From contig OY998181.1 in the NCBI GenBank assembly GCA_963921935.1, positions 136,237,423 through 136,301,422 on the forward strand: DNA of 64,000 nt, in the 5' to 3' direction. A model generated the notes under the pieces. It worked only from the letters and a program-made list of their open reading frames with translations, was not told the DNA's origin and did not search any database. Numbering within the stretch: position 1 is the first letter of the stretch; each line of letters opens with the position of its first letter. The stretch comes from Galeruca laticollis (lineage: Eukaryota; Arthropoda; Insecta; Coleoptera; Chrysomelidae). The position numbers and the translations under genes are program-made. Positions 23,249 to 33,207 of the stretch are shown in pieces.

Positions 23249-23919
23249 TGTGATGCGTTTTTACTTGGGTCGACGACTAAGTAACCGGACGCGTCACAAT
23301 TGACACCCCAAAACGGCGGATGCTCGGGCGCCAGATTATTTTACGTGGTTTACTCCACGGCCCCTCGACTCTAAAACCTTTTGAGGGTTCCAGATAGCAG
23401 CAGATGGAGGTACGGAAAATTCCAGGGATCGGACTGTAATTCGCGGTCGAGACTAGATAGAGATAGACTTACTTTACAGAGTATTATCGTTCAACGGTTA
23501 GCAGGACTTACCTTAAAATGAACTGCTAATACGATAATCACTACTGTCAATCTTGCATTAAATGAAACAAACGGTGACGACGAACTCAGTTGTGAATGAA
23601 ACTCAAATAATTTAACAAAGGTATTTATTCTATAAGACACTAAGTAAATTCCGATCACACAACACAATAAATAAGACCTTTTACCCAAAGGCACAAAGAA
23701 ACCTAAGAGGCGGGCGATCACCTTTTTAAACAAGTAATATACACCATATAGAATATAAACGAGAAATAATATCAAATGGTTCTTGTATAATGCAAATCGG
23801 AAAATAGTTAATTTTTATACGGACTCAGTGGTTTATAATCGGACTATCGTATTTAATATCACACCAAATAGGGCATACGGGGTTAATCCGCGGCTTGACG
23901 AAATTTGGAAAGAGAAAAA

Positions 23920-25390
23920 AAACTAAACCAACCAAAACAACGGAAGGACGATGAGATTTCACCTAAACCCGAGAAGGTCGGCGAGGAGCTGAAATCTCTA
24001 CCAGAATTTACTTAATTTCTGAGCAATACTTTCGAATCACCCAGTTATCAAGAATAATTCTCGGAAACTAAACGAAAACCCTATAACAACTCAAAACAGC
24101 GGAAGAAGCAGGAGATTTCAACAAAACCCGAGAAGGTCCGCTAGGAGCTGAAAACTCTACCAGAATCTACTTAATTTCTGAGCAATACTTTCGAATCACC
24201 CAGTAATCAAGAATAATTCTCGAAAACTAAATACAATACTCTAATAACAAAAGCTGGACGGCAGCTACAGAAAGAAATTTTAGCAAAACCCGAGAGGGTC
24301 GGCGAGATGCCAAAATTTCTATCGGAATCTATTTAATCCCTGAGCAATACTTTCAAATCACCCAGTAACCAAATATGATTCTCGGAACCCAAATACAATA
24401 TTCTAATAACAAACGCTGGACGGCAGAAACGGAAAGAAATTTTATCAAGACCCGAGATGGTCGGCGAGATGTTAAAATTTCTGTAAGAATCCATTTAATT
24501 CCTGAGCAATACTTTCGAATCACCCAGTAACCAAATATGTTTCTCGGAATCCAAATACAATATTCTAATGATAAAATCTGGACGGCAGTAACGGAAAGAA
24601 ATTTTATCAAAACCCGAGAGGGTCGGCGAGATGTTAAAATTTCTATCGGAATCTATTCAATTCCTGAGCAATGCTTTCGAATCACCCAGTAACCAAATAT
24701 GATTCTCGGAACCCATATACAATATTCTAATAATGAAATGTGGACGGCAGTAACGGAAAGAAATTTTATCAAGACCCGAGATGGTCGGCGAGATGTTGAA
24801 ATTTCTGTAAGAATCTATTTAATTCCTGAGCAATACTTTCGAATCACCCAGTAACCAAATATGATTCTCGGAACCCAAGTACAATATTCTAATAATAAAA
24901 TCTGGACGGCAGTAACGGAAAGAAATTTTATCAAAACCCGAGAGGGTCGGCGAGATGTTAAAATTTCTATCTGAATCTATTTAATCCCTGAGCAATACTT
25001 TCGAATCACCCAGTAACCAAATATGTTTCTCGGAACCAAATACAATATTCTAATAACAAACGCTGGACGGCTGGAACGGAAAGAAATTTTATCAAGACCC
25101 GAGATGGTCGGCGAGATGTTAAAATTTCTGTAAGAATCTATTTAATTCCTGAGCAATACTTTCGAATCACCCAGTAACCAAATATGATTCTCGGAACCCA
25201 AATACAATATTCTAATAATAAAATCTGGACGGCAGTAACGGAAAGAAATTTTATCAAAACCCGAGAGGGTCAGCGAGATGTTAAAATTTCTATCGGAATC
25301 TATTTAATTCCTGAGCAATGCTTTCGAATCACCCAGTAACCAAATATGATCCTCGGAACCCAAGTACAATATTCTAATAACGAAATAAAA
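23920..25390. repeat. Nine 162-bp tandem repeats in the 3' LTR
   Basis: The marker GAGCAATACTTTCGAATCAC recurs at 24021, 24180, 24342, 24504, 24666, 24828, 24990, 25151 and 25313, spacing 159-162 bp. From the third unit on, two subtypes alternate strictly: one with CCGAGAGGGTCGGC and TCTATCGGAATC, the other with CCGAGATGGTCGGC and TCTGTAAGAATC. The true higher-order unit is therefore about 324 bp. The right LTR has five copies (33993 to about 34770), the last one shortened by an internal deletion. Open frames through the array exist only because 162 is divisible by three. Confidence 0.9.
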
Positions 25391-25974
25391 GATACAAAAT
25401 ACAAAAAAAATCGAATAAAGAAAGCTTACAAAAAAACTTGTTTCTGAATAAAAAAACCTGAAAATGTCTTCGGACGAATTAGTCAAAACTAAATTTTAGA
25501 ATAACTAACAACGGGAAATAGCGTATAGTTTACGATTTAATCTTTATGGCAAACTATACAAGATTGAAATATATTGTGAATAAACCACTGAATACTGTAC
25601 AACTACGGGAGTCTTAACAATTTATTCTTTTATACGGATTATATTGAATTCAACTATCAATTATAATTTTACACTAAAATAATTTTATATCGGAAATATA
25701 CAGGCGGAGAAAAGAAATATAAAATTTTACCTTTTTAAGCACTTAACAATTTTTCTATTTTTCGACGGACACTTCCACTATTCATACGGGAGCGGACAAG
25801 AGAAAGTCAAAACTAGAATGAACAAGCCCTTTTTCAACTGCGGTCTCGGTATTTATATTTTCACTACTCGCTTTAAAAAGAAGTCTAGTAAAAAAAACTC
25901 AAACATTAAATTACTTTGAACCAAAATTTCTATAGGTATACCGGACTGTCTGAATGTTTTAATCGAATGAAATG

Positions 25975-25976
<2 letters not shown>

Positions 25977-26042
<66 letters not shown>
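25977..26042. repeat. (TA)n microsatellite in the 3' LTR
   Basis: About 66 bp of TA dinucleotides. The right LTR has the matching tract at about 35395-35448. In the left LTR the tract is the landing site of the 420-bp ribozyme-bearing insertion. Confidence 0.95.
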
Positions 26043-26047
<5 letters not shown>

Positions 26048-26462
26048 AGAATTAGCGGGCATATCACGCAAAAGAGGTTACAGAGAATGAGTGGTAACCG
26101 TAGACATGCATGTTTCTGGCTCATTAGCCTTCATCAGTACGGCATAACCAAGAAAAGGTGTACAACTTGGGAGCAAGGATGTTAATTGAAACATGAGAAA
26201 ACACAAACAACGGATTTCAACAAGATAACCAAACGCACATTTGCGCCTTCAAATGGAAGATCCCGAGTTTTCAAGACAACAACCAACAGAGACATGGAGG
26301 CGTCTATAGCTCTCCTGTCTAAACCTTCTGACCCTGGAAATAGACAAATAATCAATGAAAAGATTAAAGAATAACGCGTGGAATATAAAACAAAAACAGA
26401 ATTAGCGGGCATATCACGCAAAAGAGGTTACAGAGAATGAGTGGTAACCGTAGACATGCATA
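26043..26462 (-). mobile_element. Retrozyme- or Penelope-like insertion with 350-bp period
   Basis: A segment absent from the other LTR is inserted in the (TA)n tract. Its first and last 68-70 bp (26043-26110 and 26393-26460) are direct copies at exactly 350 bp distance, so it holds 1.2 copies of a 350-bp unit. The complete junction carries a hammerhead ribozyme motif on the minus strand. Tandem partial copies with a hammerhead are the mark of Penelope-like element terminal repeats and of retrozymes, non-autonomous elements spread through circular RNA. No convincing protein is encoded. A Penelope-like element lies at 55087-56326, but I saw no shared sequence with it. Confidence 0.65.
26090..26149 (-). 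ncRNA. Type I hammerhead ribozyme motif
   Basis: Sense-strand order: stem I 5' side ending GCCGTA; core CTGATGA (26131-26137); stem II GGCT-AATG-AGCC; core GAAA (26113-26116); a short stem III (ACA/TGT around TGCA); cleavage triplet GTC; then stem I 3' side TACGGT. CCGTA and TACGG pair perfectly, with GGT/ACC pairing farther out. Predicted cleavage falls between plus positions 26103 and 26102. An A-A pair at the base of stem II departs from the usual G-C and may lower activity. The second copy at 26393-26462 has only the 3' part (GTC and after). Confidence 0.75.
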
Positions 26463-26600
26463 TATATACCGGACGGCCCAAATATTATAAATAAGGAACT
26501 TGTAATTAAATTGATTTGTTTAGTAAGGAGGAAGTAGTAGGTTTTAAATATAAATAAATTAAATAAATCACATAATATCGGTAAAAGTAACTTCGTTACA

Positions 26601-26653
26601 CACCCTCCCTACTTTAGTAAAAAAAAATGAACAAAAGCGTAGCTTTTGTTCAT
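26601..26653 (-). promoter_or_regulatory. G3 polypurine tract and adjacent perfect hairpin
   Basis: In sense orientation the LTR start TGTAACG is preceded by AAAGTAGGGAGGGTG, a polypurine tract for plus-strand priming. Next to it (26627-26653) ATGAACAAAAGC and GCTTTTGTTCAT form a perfect 12-bp stem around a 3-nt loop, flanked by A- and T-runs that can extend it. The related element G4 has a hairpin of different sequence at the same place. Confidence 0.75.
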
Positions 26654-26742
26654 CTTATTTTTTTTATGTAAACAAATTTAAGTGTTTATCCCTTTATCGG
26701 ATACACTTAATTCTATTTTACGGACATATTTACATAGAATAT

Positions 26743-28118
26743 TCAAGTCCAAATATTCCTAAGCGGCGGCGAAAAACAGTTTCTCCTGGGTCCAAATCCT
26801 CGAACCGGTGGGCAGCGATGTCGTCTAGAGTGTCGCTCACATACGGCTCCGGTGGTGTCAGAAATCTTCTCTGGATAAGTTAGCACGTCGTACTGAATGC
26901 CTACTTCCTGGGTTTTACGGGGTTGTGGCTGGGAAACAATATGTGCTTGCACGGCTACGGACTTCCTGGGCTCTCTGGTCGGGGTGGTAGGAGGGTTCTC
27001 GACAGCTTCTCCCTTACACGGACAATCTCGAGACATTCGTCCAATTTGTCCACATCTTGAACAGAACAGGACTGGTTTTTGCTGGCACCTATCTCGACGC
27101 TTACCATGGTTACCACACCTCCAGCACACATTATCAGTGATGGGCACAAATCGGGGTTTTCCCTCTCTGTAGTCTTTGATTGATTTCGGCTGCATCTCTG
27201 ATAATCTCGGGTATGGTTGTGAAGGGGTTGAGGAGAACGGAGCTGGTTCGTTGGTCGTCGAGTTCTTCGGACAGGCTGCTGTCGGTACACAGGCTGATAG
27301 TGCCTTGTCGTTATGACAAAACGCGGTGGGGGGTGCGGCTATCCGGATGGAGCGGACATCTATGGTGCTGGGGGGATCCACACGTCTTCCTTCTTCCCGT
27401 CCTTGACGTTGAGGCGGACCCGGCACCATTTTGTTGAGTCTGAGGCCGGTGGTCTCAAGGCTTGAGCCTTTTCTACCCATTCTTGTGGCCAAGGTTGAGA
27501 GCGTGGGTGATGCAGAATGAAGTTCTAACGACGGGTCCTCCTGCGGTGGTAGGGACAGGTGCGGATCTTCTACAGGGCTGATTTGCTAGTCTTTCGCGGA
27601 GCCTACCTCTTCTATGGCGTCTGGAAAACGGCGCGGTGGAGAGGGAGGGGGGTCCTCGCGTATGGGGACGAAAGTGCGGTACACCCCAGACGTGTATTCG
27701 GTTATGGCCTCGGCTACTTCTTGGGTGGGATTGTAATCTTCGTCCATACTCTGCACCGTCCTCCGTTCGTACAGGGCGCAGACCACCATTGATTCTAAAT
27801 AGGTTCCTACCTCCGGTGGTGGTGGAGATGGGGGGGGGGGGGCGAACCAGGTGTGTATAGCTCCATTTCAAAAAGAGCTGGGTCGAATCCCTCCTCGAAC
27901 TCCGTATCGGAGATGACATGGAACTCTTCCTCTAACGGGTCGTCAGGGACGGTAGGATCGGAGAAGGGTAGCTCTTCCCATTCTTCTGATGCGGACGTGG
28001 CGGGGGAGTTGGTCAAGTCTATCAACTCTGTTTCCTCCATATCCGGCGCATCCCCAAACAAAGGATGTTCCGGGTAGGACTCACTCGGGTGCGGCGGGGA
28101 ACTTTGGTCGGTATTCAT
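26743..28118 (-). pseudogene. G3 ORF3: acidic protein with two zinc knuckles
   Basis: After integrase a third reading frame starts at ATG 28118 (MNTDQSSPPHPSESYPEH). It runs through an acidic Pro-rich region (ELIDLTNSPATSASEEWEEL) to a long C/G homopolymer near 27829-27841 where the frame changes, then continues to 26743 with one in-frame TAG near 27584. Total is about 458 codons. The C-terminal half holds CWRCGNHGKRRDRC and CSRCGQIGRMSRDC, two CCHC knuckles, the first with Arg where His is expected. Spacing and linker resemble the knuckle pair in this element's own gag (CFRFGESGHFRNNC; IFCSRCRKEG). Gypsy elements usually have nothing or an env gene here; no signal peptide or membrane segment is seen. 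RNA binding is an inference. Confidence 0.6.
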
Positions 28119-28135
28119 ACTGTAATTTAAAATAA

Positions 28136-29300
28136 TTAGGTAGCAACTGGCTTTAAATCCTTTATATGTACATGTTTATAACGCTTGCCGTTATTGTCCA
28201 CCAAATTATAAACTACCGGAGACACGACTTTGACAACTTTATACGGACCGGAATATTTTGGAGCCAGCTTGGCGGCTACATGATCAACTGCGGAGGATAG
28301 GGTATGCTCCTTCTTCATTACTTCATCTCCAACGGTGCATTTCCAGTCTCGGCGGCGTAAATTATAGTAACGGCTTTGACTAGTAAAAGCTCTAGACAGG
28401 TTCAGACGGACTAAATCGAAGCATTCCTGCAGCTTTCCCATTCGCAGGAGATGCAATTTCGAATCTTCTTTGGCGTGGTCTTCTGATCCATCATCTTCTT
28501 TCGGAGTATCTTCGGGGCCATCTTCAGCTTCTTTTCGGACGGATATCGGTACTTCGGGATCTCTTCCAAAATTTAAAAATGCAGGTGAGAATCCCGTAGC
28601 ATCATGTATTGCGGTATTGATCGCAAATTTCAAATCGGATAATCGGAGATCCCAATCTCGATGATCCTTTTCACAGTATTGCGCAATCATGGTCTTCACC
28701 GTTCGATTGGCTCGTTCCACTGGATTAGCTTGCGGTGTATACGGCGGCGTGAAACGGTGACGGATTCCTAATTCTTTCAACAGCTCCTTAAATAGTTTGC
28801 TATCGTATTGCGTGCCATTATCGGTCAGTACGGTACGGGGACGTCCAAATATTGTCAAAACTTCATCGTGAAAGGCGGCACTGATGCTACTCGCTGTAGC
28901 ATTTCTTAACGGTTTGCATTGGACCCACTTGGTAAATATATCTTGAAACATTACAATATAACAGTTTCCCTTTTTACTTCGCGGCAACGGTCCAATGATA
29001 TCGGAACTAACGGTTTCCCAGGGTCGTCGATTTGCAGTCGGTCGCATTTTCCCTGGCGGTTTTTGTTGCGACGGTTTATATTTCTGACATTGTAGACATC
29101 TTCTCACGTATTTGGTGATGTCTCGAAACATTCCAGGCAATACGGGTTATTGTCTTAGCGATTCCCAAATGTCCAGCATTTGCAGCATCATGGTTCTCTT
29201 CCAGAATGCGGATTCTCTGTGGCTTTGCTACGCACAGCTTCCAGGGATTAGATAAGTCTGGTTCTCTGAAGTCATTGATATCCCAGAAATGACTGTACAA
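28136..29300 (-). pseudogene. G3 integrase, one frameshift
   Basis: The zinc-binding region HDAANAGHLGIAKTI with CLQCQ gives HHCC. The core carries Asp in SSDIIGPLP, Asp in VLTDNGTQY and Glu in NPVERANR: a complete DDE set. An acidic insert (EDGPEDTPKEDDGSEDH) and a C-terminal GPY module (KYSGPYKVVKVV) follow; there is no chromodomain. The stop is at 28136. The HHCC half and the core are in different frames, joined near 29140, so one indel breaks it. RNase H lies upstream at 29367. Integrase binds LTR ends and inserts the cDNA. Confidence 0.85.
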
Positions 29301-29366
29301 TCGGTCTTCTCGAATACAGTAATCCGGAAACTTCTCCGGATCCTTCAGGACTTCTTCCTTTTTGTT

Positions 29367-30985
29367 TCAGTACCAAGAACATTCGGCGGTTACATCGGTC
29401 ATGCAGAGGATAGATGTTGGGTCGGTCTCGGCGGTTATTGGTAGCGGATTTCTGGACAAAGCGTCAACCACACGATTTAGAGCACCTTTACGGTACTGTA
29501 TCTCCAAATCATACTGCTGCAGAAAGACGCTCCATCGAGCTAAGCGTCCGGACGGACTAGCTATGGAATGCAACCATCTGAGAGATTGATGATCGGTAAC
29601 AACCGTGAAATGGTAGCCCTCTAGATAAGGACGCATCTTTTCAATCCCCCAAACTATGGCAAGACATTATTTTTCAGTGACGGAGTAATTCTTCTCGACA
29701 GGACTCAGTGTGCGACTTGCATATGCTACCACATTTTCATGACCATCCTTCTGTTGGGTAAGAGCGATTCCCAAACCATATTCGGAGGCATCGGCCTGTA
29801 GGGTGAACGGTACGGAACAATCAGGACAACTTAAAACGGGTGCTTCTGACAGACAGGTTTTAATCTTAGCGAAGTCAACTTCTTGTTCTTCGGCCCACTT
29901 CCAGCGCTGAGACTTGCGGAGTAATTTCGTTAACGGAGCCACCTTTTCTGAAAATGACGGCACACATCTCCTATACCAGGAAGCGACTCCCCGAAACCTC
30001 CTCAGCTCTCGGATATTCCTCGGGGCTGCAAATTTAATTATACTCTCTACCTTTTCTGGATCGGTACGGATTCCATCTCCGGTGACTACGTGGCCTAAGT
30101 ACTTCATGGCCGGTAAACAGAAGTGACATTTCTCCGGATTGAGTTCGAGTCGTGCTCCTCGTAATCGACGGAACACCTCGGATAGACTGTCCAAATGTTG
30201 TTCAAAAGATTCTCCCAAAACTATATCATCCATATACGCAAAGGCGTTAGGGTCTAAATCTGGACCTATTAGTCGATCAACCAGTCTCTGGAACGTGGCA
30301 GGTGCGGAGTGTAAACCAAACGGAAGGACCGTGAATTGAAACAATCCACGTCCCGGTGCGGTAAAGGCGGTGATGGGTTTGCTCTCAGGCGTTAACGGAA
30401 CTTGCCAGTACCCACTCTTCAAATCCAAACTGGAAATATATTTGGCTTTTCGCAGTTTATCCAGTATAGCATTGATAAATGGTAGAGGGTAGGTATCCTT
30501 CATTGTTACTTCGTTAACTTTGCGGAAGTCGATACAGAAACGGTTCTTTCCATCCTTCTTCTTCACAATCACAATCGGAGAGCTCCACGGACTGGTAGAG
30601 GGTTCTATCACTCCCTCTTCTAGCATTGCGTCTATCTCGGCATTGCACACCTCCTGCATTTTTGGATTTTGAGGCCGGTATCTCTGTTTGATCGGTCGGG
30701 ACTGTAGCAGACGGATTTCGTGCTCCACGAGCGTAGTTGGACCCTGAATTTTCTCAAACATCGGGAGTTCGTGCATCAAGAAAGTATTCAACTTCTCTTT
30801 CTGATCTTCAGTTAAGTTCGTTTCTTCACTAGTAGTAATGGTTTCTACCGGACATCCTATATAACCATAATCGGTGTTATCACCTGCATCCTCCAGGGAT
30901 AACGTAGTTCTTCCAAATTTATTATCTTCTGTAGTATCTCTCACGTCTACAAGAGATGACGAATAGACTTCGGTATCAGACTGCT
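29367..30985 (-). pseudogene. G3 reverse transcriptase and RNase H, one nonsense codon
   Basis: The RT has all main blocks in order: EEGVIEPSTSPWSSP, FCIDFRKVNEVT, SSLDLKSGYWQVPL, LPFGLHSAPATFQ and the catalytic YMDDIV. The connection leads to RNase H (TLQADASEYGLGIAL, YASRTLSPVEKNYS). At about 29667 a TAA interrupts RNase H; the frame goes on as CLAIVWGIEKMRPYLEGY with TVVTDHQSLRWL and VDALSR. RT copies RNA to DNA and RNase H removes the template. Upstream the same frame continues into the minisatellite and gag. No aspartic protease motif lies between RT and the gag zinc knuckles. Confidence 0.85.
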
Positions 30986-31009
30986 CCTTGTCATCCTCTA
31001 AACCTAAAC

Positions 31010-31520
31010 TACCCAGAGAGGACGTAGAGACTTCGGAAACAGATTGCCCCTTGTCAACCCCTAACACCAGAGAAGTCGCTGAGGCTTCAGAAACAGATTG
31101 CTCTTTGTCAACCCCTAACCCCAGGGAAGACGCAGAGACTTCAGAAACGGATTGCTCTTTGTCAACCCCTAACACCAGGGAAGACGCAGAGACTTCAGAA
31201 AAATGCCTCTCCTTGTCAACCCCCAACACCAGGGAAGACGCAGAGACTTCAGAAACGGATTGCGCCTTGTCAATCCCTAGCACCAGGGAAGACGCAGAGA
31301 CTTAAGAAAAAGGCCGCTCCTTGTCAACCCCTAACACCAGGGAAGACGTAGAGACTGTAGAAACGGATTGCTCCTTGTCAACCCCTAGCACCAGGGAAGA
31401 CGCAGAGACTTCAGAAAAAGGCCGCTCCTTGTCAACCCCTAACACCAGGGAAGACGCAGAGACTTCGGAAACGGATTGCTCTTTGTCAACCCCTAACACC
31501 AGGAAGGACGCAGAGACTTC
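31010..31520 (-). repeat. 54-bp minisatellite within the gag-pol frame of G3
   Basis: Nine units at exact 54-bp spacing (GTCAACCCCTAAC-type marker at 31053, 31107, 31161, 31215, 31269, 31323, 31377, 31431 and 31485). Each encodes an 18-residue repeat of the type SEVSASSLVLGVDKEQSV, with EQSV and ERPF/ERHF variants. One unit has GAA changed to TAA near 31302. The array lies between the gag zinc knuckles and RT, where protease normally is. Confidence 0.9.
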
Positions 31521-32592
31521 TCTGGAAAATACTCCTTCCTTACGGCAACGAGAACAGAATATCTTCGGGGGGTTTCGACAATTGTTTCGGAAATGTCCCG
31601 ACTCACCAAAACGGAAACAGGTGAGTTCACGGGAAGATGGTTCAGGTTCAGTATCGGTCGGTAACGGTTGGCTGGAACCGGTGACGGGCTCTCTGGATGG
31701 ACCAGGCATCGAGTTGCGGGACGGTCCATATCTTGATGTATTTACTGGCTGCGGACGGGTTGGTCCACGGTTCGGTCCACTGGGGTTGGGTACGTCTTGG
31801 AGTTCCTTCCTAAAGAGCTTATACTCCCTTACCACTTGACAGAACGTGGGAAAAGTCTCCTTTTCGGATTTGCAGCCGGTATTCGGGTAAAAGGTTGCGG
31901 TACAGCCAGGCTAACTGTTGTTCTGCAGTTAACTTTCCATGCCTTCTCATCAGGGTCTGTAGCTCGGTCATGTATGTTGCAGCGGATTCATTTCGTCTTT
32001 GGAGACGTCTTCCTATCTCGGCTTCTAAGTCGACCTCATAGTTGACTGGATAGAAGAAGATTCTAAATTCAGATTCGAATTCGTCCCAGGTGGTGAACCT
32101 ACTTCGGTTGTTGCGGTACCAAGATGCAGGTTCACCCGATAATAATTCTGGCAGCACAGGAAGCAAATTGTCTTTCTGGACATTCCTTGCTGAACATATT
32201 TCTTCGATCCTTTCTATAAATGAGGCAGGATCTCCTCGGTTTCCAAAAGACACCTTCCAATCGTGTATATTAACGGGCGGGGTTGCCATAGCGGTCGGAT
32301 AATTTTCAGTATCGTGGCCAGCAGCGGATTGTGGAGAAATAATTTTTCGTCTCAAAAAGTTCACAAGTATTTTCCGTTTTTCCGGAACGATTCCCGCAAC
32401 GGATAAATTTCTCTTTGCTAGTTGGGTATTCAATTCCTCGTTTTTCAGCAAGTATACCCAACCTACACGATGGTCTTTGGCTTCTTCCACGGAACTTACG
32501 GTCGGTACGGGCGGGTCGGATAGTGTGTTCTCAGTAGCTTCTTGTTCAAATAGGGTAGTAATGTCCAATTCCTCGGAACTTTCTCTAGGCAT
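31521..32592 (-). pseudogene. G3 gag, one frameshift
   Basis: ATG at 32592 opens MPRESSEELDITTLF and a retrotransposon gag domain with WKVSFGNRGDPASFIERIEE, LLSGEPASWYRNN, FFYPVNYEVDLEAEI and LLPEYRLQIRKGDF. A frame change near 31890 is followed by TFCQVVREYKLFRKELQ, a Pro/Arg/Ser-rich linker, and zinc knuckles CFRFGESGHFRNNC (second Cys changed to Phe) and CSRCRKEG. Gag forms the capsid and the knuckles bind element RNA. The frame then runs into the minisatellite and pol, implying one gag-pol polyprotein. Homology at ATG 32592 and the leader upstream support this start. Confidence 0.8.
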
Positions 32593-33207
32593 CTACTTTT
32601 TAACTCTCCCGTACCTCTTTTAATAGTAGAAGGGATAGTCGAAAACGGTATGGAATAGTACCCTTTTAAGTCGACGCTACAAAAACAGCCGAAAACGGAG
32701 CAAAACGGACCCAGCAATAGTACGTAGAAATAAAATCGAAAATGGTTCCTATTCTAACACACAATCAGTCCTCTTTTAACAATACGGTAAAAACGAAAAC
32801 GGAATAAATTTTCCCTGCTCTAATCAACAATACAGAATAATAAATCGGAAACGGTACCACACGGAAAAAAATCCAAAACGAAATAACACGGAAACAAAAA
32901 AAAATCCAAAACGAAATACAACGGTCCTTCTTTAACAAACAATCAGCAGTACGGCGGAAAACAGTGAAAACAGAATAAAATGGTACACTATCAAAACCAA
33001 ATTATCAATCGGTTTCTCTCAACACTCAGATCCTTGTTCAATCACTAATACGGCGGAAAAACAGTCAAAACAGAAAAAGCGTTCAGTTTCCAAAAAAAAA
33101 ATTATCAACAAGTCTCTCTTATCAATCAAGGTCCCTCTCAACAATCAGGTCCCTCTCAACAATCAGGTCCCTGCTCGGCAATCAGGTCCCTGCTCGGGCC
33201 CCAAATT
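32593..33207 (-). other. G3 untranslated leader, primer-binding region with tandem copies
   Basis: A 615-bp A- and CGG-rich leader without open frames. Next to the LTR the sense strand reads TTTGGGGCCCGAGCAGGGAC, the expected place of the tRNA primer site; I cannot name the tRNA. From 33123 to 33198 the plus strand has about four 18-20 bp units of the type AATCAGGTCCCTCTCAAC/AATCAGGTCCCTGCTCGG, so part of the primer-site sequence (GAGCAGGGACCTGATT) is repeated in tandem. Confidence 0.6.

Larger units (their letters stand above)
23249..26600 (-). repeat. 3' LTR of G3 (3,352 bp)
   Basis: Starts TGTGATGCG and ends GTTACA on the plus strand; in sense orientation TGTAACGAAG to CATCACA. It shares the blocks GTCGACGACTAAGTAACCGG and GATGGAGGTACGG with the right LTR. 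It holds nine 162-bp repeats, a long (TA)n tract and a 420-bp insertion that the right LTR lacks. LTRs supply promoter and polyadenylation signals. This length is several times that of most insect Gypsy LTRs. Confidence 0.85.

Noticed and set aside
24353..24610. Open frame through the 162-bp repeats of the G3 LTR
   Set aside because: The frame stays open only because the repeat length is divisible by three; the product has no protein-like features and lies in an LTR.
25853..26124. Frames coding Tyr-Ile repeats
   Set aside because: They are translations of the (TA)n tract.
23249..31520. 162 bp being three times 54 bp, suggesting a common origin of LTR repeat and minisatellite
   Set aside because: The sequences of the two repeats show no similarity by eye; treated as coincidence.
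30988..31839. Long plus-strand frames with SLSTPNTREDAETSE repeats
   Set aside because: They are the antisense of the gag-pol minisatellite; the minus-strand frame continues into gag and RT.
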